This document shows, piece after piece, positions 16,596 through 25,148 of a stretch of 40,271 bases of DNA (position 1 is the stretch's first letter; every line of letters starts with the position of its first letter). Made by a program: the position numbers and the translations under genes. The stretch covers positions 1 to 40,271 of the forward strand of contig NZ_DATGLN010000180.1 of the NCBI RefSeq assembly GCF_035294165.1. The letters run 5' to 3'. The stretch is from Chthonomonas sp035294165. Its GTDB lineage: Bacteria > Armatimonadota > Chthonomonadetes > Chthonomonadales > Chthonomonadaceae. Below the pieces are notes generated by a model. That model was not told the origin of the DNA. It saw only the letters and a list, made by a program, of their open reading frames with translations, and made no database searches.

Positions 16596-16662
16596 GCAAG
16601 CCATTGGCTCCCTGAGTAAGAGGCATCTCATCCGCAAAAAGATACCTACATAAAACTTCCTC

Positions 16663-16691
16663 TTGATTTTCCTATATGGACGTGATATAAT
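16663..16691 (+). promoter_or_regulatory. promoter of the TPR-YfhO-thioesterase unit
   Basis: TTGATT (16663-16668) and TATAAT (16686-16691) are 17 nt apart. The start would be near 16698, leaving a leader of about 107 nt before ATG 16805. The leader shows no obvious riboswitch. Confidence 0.75.
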
Positions 16692-16804
16692 CGCATCTAG
16701 TTTCCAGGGAACAAGTCAGAACAGGAACGAAACGGGGTCGCTCAACGCCATTATCCTTGATTATGATGACAATAGAACCCCGAAACAACCTAAGGGAGAC
16801 ACGC

Positions 16805-17176
16805 ATGACAATGAGCTGCTTAGAAAACAGCATCCTGGAACGTGGCATAGCATATAAGAACGAGGGCCAGTACGATGAGGCTGTCGCTGCCTTTAAAGAG
16901 GTCTTGGAAAAAGACCCCAATTCTTGCGACGCACATCATCAACTCGGCCTTGTCTACGGCTTTACGGGTCTCTTCGACGAATCGCTCGAAGAGCTTCAAA
17001 AAGCCGTGCAACTTGCTGCCGAGCGCGTAGATATCCGGCTCGACCTCGCCCTCACCTACTCTATGCTCGGCATGTACGACGAAGCGACGGCGGAGTTCCA
17101 GGAAGTGCTGCGTCTTGACCCAAATAATAAACGCGCCACCGATAGCCTGAAATTCATCAAGGAGATGCTTGGATAG
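16805..17176 (+). CDS. small TPR-repeat protein
   Basis: The 123-residue protein consists of about three tetratricopeptide repeats (LERGIAYKNEGQYDEAVAAF, CDAHHQLGLVYGFTGLFDES, DIRLDLALTYSMLGMYDEAT) ending in DPNNKRATDSLKFIKEMLG. It has no signal peptide or membrane segment, so it is probably cytoplasmic and a binding adaptor. ATG 16805 has AAGGGAG about 7 nt upstream and lies well behind a good promoter. The frame extends to 16757 without a Shine-Dalgarno. It is followed after 11 nt by the YfhO-like gene. Confidence 0.85.
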   Translation: MTMSCLENSILERGIAYKNEGQYDEAVAAFKEVLEKDPNSCDAHHQLGLVYGFTGLFDESLEELQKAVQLAAERVDIRLDLALTYSMLGMYDEATAEFQEVLRLDPNNKRATDSLKFIKEMLG

Positions 17177-17187
17177 CGAACGCCGCA

Positions 17188-19647
17188 TTGTCCCGTGCTG
17201 CCTCGCCCTCTCGCCAAGGTGTGGCTCGCTTGCACAAGTTTCCTAACTGGTTCCCGCCCGTTTTTTATCTCTTACTTGCCGCCATCTTCCTCTACCGCAC
17301 GACCTTTGTAGGGGATGTTTTTTTGCCTGCCGGGTTGCTGGGTACTATCGCGCCCTACCAGACTGCAATTCACACCAAATCGCTGCCACCCTGGAACCCG
17401 TTGCGCTGGGATGGCATCGCCCAGTTCTATCCTTGGCGCCTGTTTGCCGCCAGAACGGTTCGATCCGGATTTTTGCCCCTATGGAATCCCTACCAGTTCT
17501 GTGGAGCGCCCTTCGTCGCCAACAGCCAGTCTGCTGTCTTCTACCCGCCTAACCTCCTACTCGATCTTTTTCCAACGACGATTGCATTCAACCTTAATGC
17601 TCTCCTACACCTCACCCTCTGTGGCTGGTTCACCTACCTGTTTCTCAGACAACTTAGGTGCTCTCCCCTCGCCTCCCTGCTTGGCGGCTGCATCTATGCC
17701 TACTCGGCCTGGCAAGTCCAATGGCTCCAGCTCCCCACCTTTCTCGCCACGTCGTGTTGGTTTCCCCTCCTGCTAGGTCAACTTTACAGGCTCCTGCGCA
17801 CGCCCGATTCCGCCGGCACCGCCCTTACCTCCGCTGGGGCCTCCCTCGGTCTTATGCTGTTGGCCGGCCACTTACAGATCGCCTTCTATGGCCTATTGGC
17901 TGCCTTTCTATGGGCGCTCGCCCTTCTCATTCGTACGGCACAGGAACACAAACCCATCGGGAAACTGCTTGCGCTATCGGCCGGGTTTTTTTTACTCGGT
18001 GGCCTCCTCTGTTCCGTTCAGCTTCTGCCAACATTAGAGCTTTCGCGTCTATCCCACCGCGCAACCCAGGCCACAGCGGCCGGTTACCAAGAGTACGTCG
18101 CCTACGCCCTTCAACCCTACGAACTCTCTACCCTGTTTTTGCCAAATCTCACCGGCAACGATTACGATCCGCAAAACCATTATTGGGGCTTTTATCTACA
18201 ATCTGCCGGCAACTCGCTGGTTGCTGTACGACATAACGCCGCCGAAACAGCGCTCTATATAGGCATTCTTCCTCTGCTTTTGGCTGCCGTGGCCGTCTAT
18301 CGCGCGTTGCATCGCCGTTCCCCAAACTATCGGGCGCTGTTTTTCGCGATTCTCGCGGTGTTCGCCCTTCTCATGGCGCTCGGCACCCCATTGAACGCGC
18401 TCTTCTATTTCGGGATTCCAGGCTTTGGCGCTTCTGGGTCGCCGGCGCGCATTCTGGTGCTCTGGGCCTTCGCCATAGCCTGTTTGGCCGCGTTTGGTTT
18501 AGACTATCTTCTCGAATCACCACTCGAAAAGCCGCCACTCCTCGCCCTTTTTGTGGCGCTACTGGCCAGTCTTGGCATCTGCCTTTTGTTGGTCTCTCAG
18601 GCACTGTCGGCGCCGCTTCCTGGCTTTGACCTGCTCAATGTGCCGTCCTTCGCTCAAGCGCTCTCTCGTATACCCTATGATTGGGTTCGCCTTGGGGTCG
18701 GTCTTACGCTATCCGCTATTCTCTTCTGGAGAACACAGCGTCGCCCTCCGCCAGGCTCCTTTCGTTTCGCTCTCGGCTGTCTCGCTATCACGATCGCCGA
18801 CCTCTTTTGGACCGGTATGCCGGTCAACCCGGTTGCCCGTTCAGCTTGGGTCTATCCTCTCACGCCAGGCATTCGCTATCTTCAAACCCACCTCGGCCAT
18901 GAGCGTATATTCCCCATAAATCGGTTCTGGAGCCTCGATAACCCACCTCCGGTCGTCTTACCCCCCAACGGGGCTATGGTCTACGGACTGCGAGATGTGC
19001 AGGGCTACGACTCCCTATTTCCTGGTCAATTGAAAGCCTATGCCGACCACTTTGCGCGTCCCAATCGTTTCGGCGTAAGCGACGCTAGCCCCCCAGAAGT
19101 AGGTAATATGGTGTTTTTTCAAAACCCTAACGCCCCTCTTGTTCCAACAACCGGTGCTCGCTATGCGGTGGCCCTACCCACCGACAACCCTGCCTTTGCC
19201 GATGTCACCCTTCCCCCTCAAACACCACCGCTGCCGCTCTCAAGCGATGACCTTACCCTCTATCCTCTATCCTCTGCGCTACCACGTGCTCGCTTTGTGT
19301 CGGACAATCCCAATCTCCCAAATCCATCGGTAATGTATCTTCAAGACCTCCCTACCCGCGTATCCTTGCAGGTTGCAGCTTCTTCCGGCGGCTTGCTTAT
19401 TCTCGCCGACGAAAACTATCCCGGTTGGGAAGCAGCGGTAGATAAACATGCGGTGCCTATTCTCATACCACCAGCATCTCAAGGTTCGCTGTTTCGCGCT
19501 GTACGCCTCTCTCCAGGCAACCACATCGTCGCATTCCAGTTTCGACCTTCAAGCTTTAACATCGGGCTTTATCTGAGCTTAATAGGCATTTTGTTCCTCT
19601 GCTGGGAATCATCCAAAAACCTATTCCGAAGTCGCAGAAATGTATAA
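17188..19647 (+). CDS. YfhO-like multi-spanning membrane protein
   Basis: This large protein (up to 819 residues) has about 12-13 membrane segments and a C-terminal extracytoplasmic domain. The YfhO family signature is clear: FLPLWNPYQFCGAPFVANSQ near residue 95, LLMLAGHLQIAFYGLLAAF in the middle, GSPARILVLWAF, and a tail with LADENYPGWEAAVDKHAVPI and RAVRLSPGNHIVAFQFRPSS. Firmicute YfhO members act in glycosylation of wall or lipid polymers, and a GT-C-like fold is usually suggested. The start is unsure: TTG 17188 follows the TPR stop by 11 nt without a Shine-Dalgarno, and GTG 17221 is an alternative. Confidence 0.85.
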   Translation: MSRAASPSRQGVARLHKFPNWFPPVFYLLLAAIFLYRTTFVGDVFLPAGLLGTIAPYQTAIHTKSLPPWNPLRWDGIAQFYPWRLFAARTVRSGFLPLWNPYQFCGAPFVANSQSAVFYPPNLLLDLFPTTIAFNLNALLHLTLCGWFTYLFLRQLRCSPLASLLGGCIYAYSAWQVQWLQLPTFLATSCWFPLLLGQLYRLLRTPDSAGTALTSAGASLGLMLLAGHLQIAFYGLLAAFLWALALLIRTAQEHKPIGKLLALSAGFFLLGGLLCSVQLLPTLELSRLSHRATQATAAGYQEYVAYALQPYELSTLFLPNLTGNDYDPQNHYWGFYLQSAGNSLVAVRHNAAETALYIGILPLLLAAVAVYRALHRRSPNYRALFFAILAVFALLMALGTPLNALFYFGIPGFGASGSPARILVLWAFAIACLAAFGLDYLLESPLEKPPLLALFVALLASLGICLLLVSQALSAPLPGFDLLNVPSFAQALSRIPYDWVRLGVGLTLSAILFWRTQRRPPPGSFRFALGCLAITIADLFWTGMPVNPVARSAWVYPLTPGIRYLQTHLGHERIFPINRFWSLDNPPPVVLPPNGAMVYGLRDVQGYDSLFPGQLKAYADHFARPNRFGVSDASPPEVGNMVFFQNPNAPLVPTTGARYAVALPTDNPAFADVTLPPQTPPLPLSSDDLTLYPLSSALPRARFVSDNPNLPNPSVMYLQDLPTRVSLQVAASSGGLLILADENYPGWEAAVDKHAVPILIPPASQGSLFRAVRLSPGNHIVAFQFRPSSFNIGLYLSLIGILFLCWESSKNLFRSRRNV

Positions 19648-19658
19648 GGAGGAAGCGA

Positions 19659-20093
19659 ATGTCTGAACCAATGGTATTGCACAGTAAACAGTACGTCTAT
19701 TTTGATATGATGGATCCGCAGCATCATCTTCACAATGCAGAGTATCTTGTGCTCTTTGAGCGGGCACGCTTTGAGCTGTGGCGTGCTCTCGGAGAAGGGG
19801 CTTACCCGGAGAATCCCGATCTCGATTGGCCTTATGTGGTCGCTCGCAACGAGATCAACTACAGGGCACCGGTGGAGCATATTCAACCGGTGGATATTTT
19901 TGTGACGGTGAGTCACATTGGCAATAGCAGCCTCACACTCTCTTTCAAAATGTATCGAGAAGATGGGGAACTGGCCGCAGAGGGCCTCACGGTGATAGTA
20001 AGAGTAGACCCTCAAACCCGCCGCCCACGCCCATGGTCAGAGAAGTTCCGATCACTCATCGCGCCCTACTGTACAGACGCGAAAGATGCATAG
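19659..20093 (+). CDS. acyl-CoA thioesterase, 4HBT (YbgC/FadM-like) hotdog fold
   Basis: The 144-residue protein follows the 4-hydroxybenzoyl-CoA thioesterase pattern YFDMMDPQHHLHNAEYLVLFERARFELWRALG near the N-terminus, with the Asp and HN-x-x-Y positions of the hotdog active site, then NEINYRAPVEHIQPVDIFVTVSHIGNSSLTLSF. These enzymes hydrolyse acyl-CoA thioesters in the cytoplasm; the chain preference cannot be read. AAGGAGG lies 7 nt before ATG. The gene is 11 nt after the YfhO-like gene and converges with khpB. Confidence 0.88.
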   Translation: MSEPMVLHSKQYVYFDMMDPQHHLHNAEYLVLFERARFELWRALGEGAYPENPDLDWPYVVARNEINYRAPVEHIQPVDIFVTVSHIGNSSLTLSFKMYREDGELAAEGLTVIVRVDPQTRRPRPWSEKFRSLIAPYCTDAKDA

Positions 20094-20114
20094 GCCGGTT
20101 ACGTTCGTGAAGGG

Positions 20115-20597
20115 CTACTCGCGAGGCGAGATGATGATGCGTCGGTCTGGCTCCTCGCCCTCACTATAGGTACGCACATCGGGGTCATCGGCAAGCGCTT
20201 TATGGATAATACGGCGTTCATGAGGGGGTAGTGGCTCTAGCTCTGCCTCCTGGTTCATGGCTTTCACCTCTTGCGCCAACTCCAGGGCGCGAGCGCGCAA
20301 CGCGGCCGCCCGTCGTTCCCGATAGCCGCCCGCATCTAGCACAAGCCGCAGCTCGCCACGAACGCGTCGTACAAGAATGTTATTGGCGATGAATTGAAGC
20401 GCATCGAGCGATTTTCCCGCATGCCCCCAAAATCGTTGGGCGTCTTCCCCCACAAGCTCCACATAAAAGTAACACCCCTGCATCTCACGTCCTACGGGAC
20501 GCACATCATGCGGCAGCCGATCGCATATCTCGTTCATTAGCTGTAGGGCGATCCGCTGCTGCTCGTTCAGAGCCTCGTCATCTATATGGTCGCTCAT
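20115..20597 (-). CDS. khpB: KH-R3H RNA-binding protein KhpB (Jag/EloR)
   Basis: The 160-residue protein carries a KH-like region (FYVELVGEDAQRFWGHAGKSLDALQFIANNIL) followed by an R3H domain (RERRAAALRARALELAQEVK ... LPPHERRIIHKALADDPDVRTYSEGEEPDRRIII). It binds RNA and in Firmicutes helps control cell elongation with KhpA. It lacks the N-terminal Jag_N domain of Bacillus-type proteins, which explains the short length. It is the last gene of the rpmH-rnpA-yidD-yidC-khpB block, a conserved order. Confidence 0.9.
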   Translation of the reverse strand: MSDHIDDEALNEQQRIALQLMNEICDRLPHDVRPVGREMQGCYFYVELVGEDAQRFWGHAGKSLDALQFIANNILVRRVRGELRLVLDAGGYRERRAAALRARALELAQEVKAMNQEAELEPLPPHERRIIHKALADDPDVRTYSEGEEPDRRIIISPRE

Positions 20598-20637
20598 CTG
20601 CCCAGGTCCTCTCCTTCAATGGGTTAGGAAACCGACA

Positions 20638-21975
20638 TTATCTCTTCTTACGACGTGGACGCGGTGCAGGCCGTGCGCTTGGAGAACGCGAGGGCGACGA
20701 ACCCGCCGATTGAGGTGCAGTAGCGGATGGTGCAGAAGTAGATTGGCCATCGCGCGCGACACCTTTTCCGTTCTCCCCTATCACTTTCAGGGTAATAGCT
20801 CCGTTTCCACCTGCGGCCTGCGCCAACTTCGTGGGGCGGTAGATGTAGTAGTATTGTTGAGCCGCGGAGATGAGGTTTAACGCCAGCCAATAGAGTAAGA
20901 ACGCGGAAGACCATCCTTCTTGATAGAAGAAGTAGATCATGATGAAGGTCATGATAAGTGAGCTTGTCTGCTGTTGCTGCGCCATCTGTGGATCGCTCAC
21001 AGGGGTGAGCTTAATGGAGAGATACATACTTGCCGCATAGATCAACAACAGCGGAACATCCATCTCCGCAAGGTTATGAGCTACAATGCCGGGAAACCGG
21101 TCGGCCAAATGGCTGCCTATCCACAAAAAATGCCCGTTGGCAAAATGGATTTCATAGGCACGGATCCACTCAAACATGAGGATCAAGAGAGGATACTGAA
21201 TGAGCATGGGAAGACACGAGGCAAACTGGTTCACCCCATGCTCCTTGTAAGCCTCCTGCACTTTGCGAAACATCACCTGTGGGTCGTCTTTATAGCGCGT
21301 CTGTATCTCACGAATGATGGGCTGCATGCGCTGCATTTCGCGCTGATTGGCGTAGATGCGCAGCATAAGCGGAAAGGTGAGCGCCCGCACAATGATCGCC
21401 AATAAAACAAGAGCGAACCAGTAGCTGAAATCGGGTTTGCGTCCTGTTAGGGCGACCAGAGCGTCAATAAATTTGTAGCCTAAGCTGTGCGAGTTACGCC
21501 GGTCTATGCGTTCGTCAACAACCTTCAACAACTGGTCTACCTGCGGATTCTGAGCGACTTTCGTGTTGGCAAAGGAGCGCTTCAGCTCGATAAGTGCCTG
21601 TCGTGCAAGTAAATCGCCCTGGGCGTGCTTTTCATCTAGCTCATGAAGGGCCTCGGGTGTGAGATGATTGGGATCGACGGCATGAATTTGCGCCGGCGTA
21701 CCGTAATAGTTCGGATTGGAGGTAAACTGCGCCAACTCCCAAAGCGCCTCGGCAGCAAGCTCCGGATTACGGCTCGCATTCTGGTTTTTCACGGCCATAA
21801 AGGTACCTACAGCGGCATCGGGATCGATAGCTTCAAGTTGGCGTGCGTGTTCTAAAGTATAGGGGGGTATGCCTTGAGGGCCTCGGTTGCACCCCGTTAG
21901 TAGGGCACCGAGAACAATGAGAACAACACTAAACACCAAGAAACGCTGTGTAATTTTCAACGACAATCTCCTCAT
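20638..21975 (-). CDS. yidC: membrane protein insertase YidC/OxaI
   Basis: YidC inserts membrane proteins alone or with SecYEG. The protein has a lipoprotein-type N-terminus (FLVFSVVLIVLGALLTGC, Cys29), a helical external region to about residue 170, then the conserved Oxa1/60-kDa core (FALVLLAIIVRALTFPLMLRIYANQREMQRMQPIIREIQ ... QFASCLPMLIQYPLLILMF) and a basic Ser/Pro/Arg-rich tail ending RPRRKKR, which may contact ribosomes. The Arg in IIVRALTFP matches the conserved groove Arg. ATG 21975 has no Shine-Dalgarno; TTG 21960 has GAGGAG 7 nt upstream and may be the true start. Confidence 0.94.
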   Translation of the reverse strand: MRRLSLKITQRFLVFSVVLIVLGALLTGCNRGPQGIPPYTLEHARQLEAIDPDAAVGTFMAVKNQNASRNPELAAEALWELAQFTSNPNYYGTPAQIHAVDPNHLTPEALHELDEKHAQGDLLARQALIELKRSFANTKVAQNPQVDQLLKVVDERIDRRNSHSLGYKFIDALVALTGRKPDFSYWFALVLLAIIVRALTFPLMLRIYANQREMQRMQPIIREIQTRYKDDPQVMFRKVQEAYKEHGVNQFASCLPMLIQYPLLILMFEWIRAYEIHFANGHFLWIGSHLADRFPGIVAHNLAEMDVPLLLIYAASMYLSIKLTPVSDPQMAQQQQTSSLIMTFIMIYFFYQEGWSSAFLLYWLALNLISAAQQYYYIYRPTKLAQAAGGNGAITLKVIGENGKGVARDGQSTSAPSATAPQSAGSSPSRSPSARPAPRPRRKKR

Positions 21976-22005
21976 AACTTTATGCGGATGATGCGATAGC
22001 CATCC

Positions 22006-22251
22006 CTACGGTACCGGATCGTACCCTCCTATCGAAAGAGGGTTGCAACGCAAAATGCGTCGTATCCCTAATGCCACACCGGTGTAAACCCCGTATTTTT
22101 CGATAGCCTGTATCATGTATTCGGAACAAGAGGGGTGGTAGCGGCATACCCTTGGGCGATAGGGACGCGTCGCTTGATACAGCCTGACCAAGCCGATCAG
22201 CCCCTTTCGGCCGAGCCAACTTATCCGCCCCAAAAGGTTCTGCTGCGCCAC
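22006..22251 (-). CDS. yidD: membrane protein insertion efficiency factor YidD
   Basis: YidD is a small amphipathic protein that aids YidC. The motif CRYHPSCSEYMIQAIEKYG and the GIRRILRCNPLSIGGYDPVP ending are diagnostic. The frame is open to 22332, but GTG 22251 gives 81 residues, the normal length, lies 1 nt after the rnpA stop, and has AAGGA about 7 nt upstream. The longer reading would overlap rnpA by 80 nt. Tight coupling to rnpA is likely. Confidence 0.93.
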   Translation of the reverse strand: MAQQNLLGRISWLGRKGLIGLVRLYQATRPYRPRVCRYHPSCSEYMIQAIEKYGVYTGVALGIRRILRCNPLSIGGYDPVP

Positions 22252-22252
22252 T

Positions 22253-22720
22253 CTAACTTCCTTGTCTCGCTCCCTCACGGCTACACTCCCCCTCAGCCTC
22301 ATCGAGAACACCGGCCTGCTGTAAAACCGCATTCACCGAGGTTAGCACGTCCGACCATGGTTTCTTTAACAGAGACGATCTTGCGATGAACACAAGGTCA
22401 TATGGCTCTTGTTTCAGCCTATTTATCTGTAGACGAACGGCCTCGCGCAAGCGCCGACGCAGACGGTTGCGCACCACAGCCTTGCCGACTTTCTTGCTTA
22501 CCACAAACCCGATGCGCGGATGCGGTGGGTTTGGAACGTCATCCTCGTTGCGTTTTCGTAAATACAGCACCACATCGCGGTTTGCCCACGAACGCCCCTG
22601 CCGATAGACGGCCTGAAAATCTTTACGAGCACGTAGGCGCAACGGACGCGGCAACATGGTTGTCTCTGGCAAGGTGGCATTCTGTAGTGCATACGGACTG
22701 AAGGCGCGAACGGTTTCCAT
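22253..22720 (-). CDS. rnpA: ribonuclease P protein component
   Basis: RnpA is the protein subunit of RNase P, which trims tRNA 5' ends. The core shows LRLRARKDFQAVYRQGRSW, RIGFVVSKKVGKAVVRNRLR (the RNR region), RRLREAVR and PYDLVFIARSSL. At 155 residues it is longer than the usual ~120: about 21 residues precede the typical start and a charged tail follows the core. ATG 22720 has AGGAG about 8 nt upstream, supporting the long N-terminus. The gene follows rpmH as in most bacteria. Confidence 0.95.
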   Translation of the reverse strand: METVRAFSPYALQNATLPETTMLPRPLRLRARKDFQAVYRQGRSWANRDVVLYLRKRNEDDVPNPPHPRIGFVVSKKVGKAVVRNRLRRRLREAVRLQINRLKQEPYDLVFIARSSLLKKPWSDVLTSVNAVLQQAGVLDEAEGECSREGARQGS

Positions 22721-22774
22721 CTTTCAGGCTCCTCTTCGCGCCTCCGTTATGACTCAGAAGCCCAAACGGCACCC

Positions 22775-22909
22775 TTAGTGAACAAGCAGATGACGCCCCT
22801 TCTGCCGACGCCGACGCAGCACATTGCGCCCATCGTGCGTGCGCATCCGGCTGCGAAATCCGTGCACACGCTTGTGTCGTCTGTTATGAGGCTGATATGT
22901 TCGCTTCAT
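22775..22909 (-). CDS. rpmH: 50S ribosomal protein L34
   Basis: A 44-residue frame reads MKRTYQPHNRRHKRVHGF, then RSRMRTHDGRNVLRRRRQKG and RHLLVH, which is a complete L34. It is very basic, as expected. GAGGAG lies 9 nt before the ATG and an extended -10 promoter about 33 nt upstream. It heads the rnpA-yidD-yidC-khpB block. dnaA, often adjacent and divergent, is not here; a glycosyltransferase gene lies upstream instead. Confidence 0.97.
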   Translation of the reverse strand: MKRTYQPHNRRHKRVHGFRSRMRTHDGRNVLRRRRQKGRHLLVH

Positions 22910-22941
22910 TTCCTTTGTCTCCTCACGAACAATTGTCTCCT

Positions 22942-22950
22942 ATTATAGCA
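22942..22950 (-). promoter_or_regulatory. extended -10 promoter of rpmH
   Basis: Minus-strand TG-C-TATAAT is a complete extended -10. The -35 region (TTCCGA at 18 nt) is a poor match. The start would be near 22935, about 26 nt before the ATG. The element abuts the end of the glycosyltransferase gene. Confidence 0.65.
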
Positions 22951-22953
22951 TGT

Positions 22954-23694
22954 TCAGAGCCTTTTTCGGAAGAGACGTTCGCCATTATCGCCATACTGAA
23001 AACGCAAACGCCAGGGCATCTGAACCGACTCCCAAATAACCCGCCGTGTCATCTTCGAGCGTCCATGGCGCCTATCGGTAAAAACGATGGGCACCTCCAC
23101 AATACGCAAGCCCGCTCGGTAAGCCCGAAAGACCATTTCCACGGCAAATGCATAGCCCTCCGAAACCACCTCCTCTAGGTTAAGGCGTTGTAGAGCAGAG
23201 GCGCGCCAACAACGAAAGCCCGATGTGGCGTCCCTAACTGGAATGCCGGTGATGAGATGGACGTAGAAGTTAGCCCAGCGGCTCAGCAGCACGCGATGAA
23301 ACGGCCAGTCGCGCACACCGCCTCCTTTTACATAACGCGATCCTAAAACAACATCCGCTTCCTCAGCAGCCCTAATCAAATCGGGCAGGTAGCGCGGATC
23401 ATGCGAGAGGTCGGCATCCATTTGAACGATGTACTCATAGCACCCCTCCTGTAAAAGGCGCGAAAAAGCCTCACGATAGGCACGACCTAATCCACGCGGC
23501 CCCTCCCGCCGATAAATGCAAAGCCCTTCATACTGAGGACGTAGTCCCTCAGCTATCTCGGCCGTACCATCCGGCGATCCATCATCTACAACCCATAGGT
23601 GCGTCTCGGGCAATGTCGAATACACCTGCCGAACGATCTGCTCGATGTTCTCCGCTTCGTTATAGGTCGGTATAACGACCACAACCCTCTTCAA
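22954..23694 (-). CDS. polyprenol/dolichyl-phosphate mannose synthase-like GT2 glycosyltransferase
   Basis: The 246-residue protein is a GT2 (GT-A fold) enzyme of the DPM1 type: VVIPTYNEAENIEQIVRQV, VVDDGSPDGTAEIAE, GLGRAYREAF, IVQMDADLSHDP (the DxD), GSRYVKGGGVRDWP and the DPM signature ATSGFRCWR with VEVPIVFTDRRHGRSKM. It would transfer a sugar from a nucleotide donor to polyprenyl phosphate at the membrane face. It has no C-terminal membrane segments, like Streptomyces/mycobacterial-type catalytic domains. The start is TTG 23694, with GAGAGG about 9 nt upstream. It could feed lipid-linked sugars to GT-C enzymes, but that link is inference. Confidence 0.9.
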   Translation of the reverse strand: MKRVVVVIPTYNEAENIEQIVRQVYSTLPETHLWVVDDGSPDGTAEIAEGLRPQYEGLCIYRREGPRGLGRAYREAFSRLLQEGCYEYIVQMDADLSHDPRYLPDLIRAAEEADVVLGSRYVKGGGVRDWPFHRVLLSRWANFYVHLITGIPVRDATSGFRCWRASALQRLNLEEVVSEGYAFAVEMVFRAYRAGLRIVEVPIVFTDRRHGRSKMTRRVIWESVQMPWRLRFQYGDNGERLFRKRL

Positions 23695-23762
23695 GCGCTT
23701 ACACCTCTCATCCCTCTGCGTTCAGCAAGGAGAGCCAACGTCGGGATATAGCCATTTCGTTC

Positions 23763-24860
23763 CTATTCCATGCCACACGGCGCGCCCTCGCTCTTCAGAG
23801 GCCTCAGCATGAGGTTGCGGATGATCTCTTCAGGCGAAAACCCTTCAAACAGCAGGCAGTGCAAAGCCTGGCTCAGAGGCATCTCTACCCCATAACGTTG
23901 CGCAAGGCTGCATAAAACACGCGTTGTGGGCACCCCTTCGGCCACCTGCCCGATCTCGCGAAGCACCTCTTCGAGCGCTTTCCCTTGCCCGATTCCATAT
24001 CCCACTCGATAGTTGCGTGACAAACGACTATGGGCTGTGGCGATAAGGTCACCTACTCCGGAAAGACCGGAAAAGGTCTCCGCTTTCGCTCCCTGCGCTC
24101 TGCCGAGCCGGATCGTCTCCATCAAACCGCGCGTCATAAAGGCGGCCCGCGCATTATCGCCATAACCGAGGGCATCGCAAACCCCTATACCGATGGCGAT
24201 GGCATTTTTTACGGCTCCTCCCAGCTCTACCCCCACCACATCGGTGCTGGTATAAACGCGAAAAGTGGGCACGGACTGTTGCGCAAAAACCTGCTGAATG
24301 TGGCGAGCGGTCTCCTCATGAAACGCAGCCACCACGGTAGCCGTTGGGACACCCCGCGCCATCTCGACGGCCAAATTGGGCCCCGAAAGCACGGCCAGCC
24401 GCTTCTCCACCTCCGGCAGCACTTCCATGAGAACTTGGCTCATGCGAAAGCCCGTCCCCTCCTCCAGCCCCTTGGTGGCAGAAAGCACAAAGGCGCTAGG
24501 CGGTAAGAGAGACCGAATGGATTCGGCTACCGACCGCACCGCGTCGCTCGGCACGGCGAAAATAACTCCCTCGGTTTCCGCCAGAGCTTCCTCCAGACAT
24601 GAGGTAACCTCGATACCCGAAGGCAACGGAAAACCGGGGAGATAGCGACGGTTCTCCCGCTCACGCTGTAACGCCTTAGCATGCTCTTGGCTTCGCGCCC
24701 AAAGGCAAATGCGGTGGGCATTGTCGGCCAAAATAAGGGCCAACGCCGTCCCCCAACTCCCTGCCCCTAAAATAGCCAGGCGTCTCTCTGCAACCCTTCG
24801 ATCCGTTAGGGAAGCCAAGTCTTCTCTCTCCATGCCGTTAACGCAAAATTCCGTTTCCAT
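23763..24860 (-). CDS. gpsA: NAD(P)-dependent glycerol-3-phosphate dehydrogenase
   Basis: GpsA makes sn-glycerol 3-phosphate from dihydroxyacetone phosphate for phospholipid synthesis. Motifs are standard: LAILGAGSWGTALALILADN (Rossmann), SATKGLEEGTG, LSGPNLAVEMARGVPTATVV, VGVELGGAVKNAIAIGIGVC (catalytic Lys), and TFSGLSGVGDLIATAHSRLSRNYRVG. The core begins about 27 residues after ATG 24860. Other possible starts are TTG 24884 and ATG 24833, and none has a clear Shine-Dalgarno, so the N-terminus is uncertain. Confidence 0.95.
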   Translation of the reverse strand: METEFCVNGMEREDLASLTDRRVAERRLAILGAGSWGTALALILADNAHRICLWARSQEHAKALQRERENRRYLPGFPLPSGIEVTSCLEEALAETEGVIFAVPSDAVRSVAESIRSLLPPSAFVLSATKGLEEGTGFRMSQVLMEVLPEVEKRLAVLSGPNLAVEMARGVPTATVVAAFHEETARHIQQVFAQQSVPTFRVYTSTDVVGVELGGAVKNAIAIGIGVCDALGYGDNARAAFMTRGLMETIRLGRAQGAKAETFSGLSGVGDLIATAHSRLSRNYRVGYGIGQGKALEEVLREIGQVAEGVPTTRVLCSLAQRYGVEMPLSQALHCLLFEGFSPEEIIRNLMLRPLKSEGAPCGME

Positions 24861-25102
24861 AGCAGACGGCCTATAACCGTCCAAATAGAGCCGTCTTAGG
24901 CGCCGTCAAAGTCTACCCTAATTTCCAAAACTGCGCCTCTCATGCAGCCATCTCTATGCCACCGAACCTTGCGACGCCGGATGCCCCCGCATTGATGAGA
25001 AGGGCGTCAGCCCTGATGGCAAGCCCCCATCTTCAGATGTGTAGTTTACAACAGACATTGGGCAAGGAGCGATGGCAGCCTTCATCCACAACGCAGCATT
25101 CT

Positions 25103-25135
25103 GTTCTCTGAGGCAGCAGTACTTAAGCAGAGAAC
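25103..25135 (-). other. stem-loop downstream of the sulfatase-fold gene
   Basis: GTTCTCTG and CAGAGAAC pair across a 17-nt loop just past the sulfatase-fold stop. There is no U-tract on the minus strand, so termination is uncertain. The rest of 24861-25102 shows no gene, RNA or repeat I can support. Confidence 0.35.
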
Positions 25136-25148
25136 GGCAGACGGACCC

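Noticed and set aside
17658..18236. 192-codon frame inside the YfhO-like gene
   Set aside because: Same-strand alternative frame; the YfhO frame has the membrane pattern and family motifs.
22700..23000. Chromosome origin next to rpmH
   Set aside because: No dnaA gene and no cluster of DnaA boxes was seen.
24030..24506. 158-codon plus-strand frame inside gpsA
   Set aside because: Antisense to conserved gpsA motifs, with no Shine-Dalgarno or family resemblance.
24885..25148. Possible tRNA or small RNA gene in this gap
   Set aside because: No cloverleaf or TTCGA-loop pattern could be found; only a weak stem-loop near the right side.
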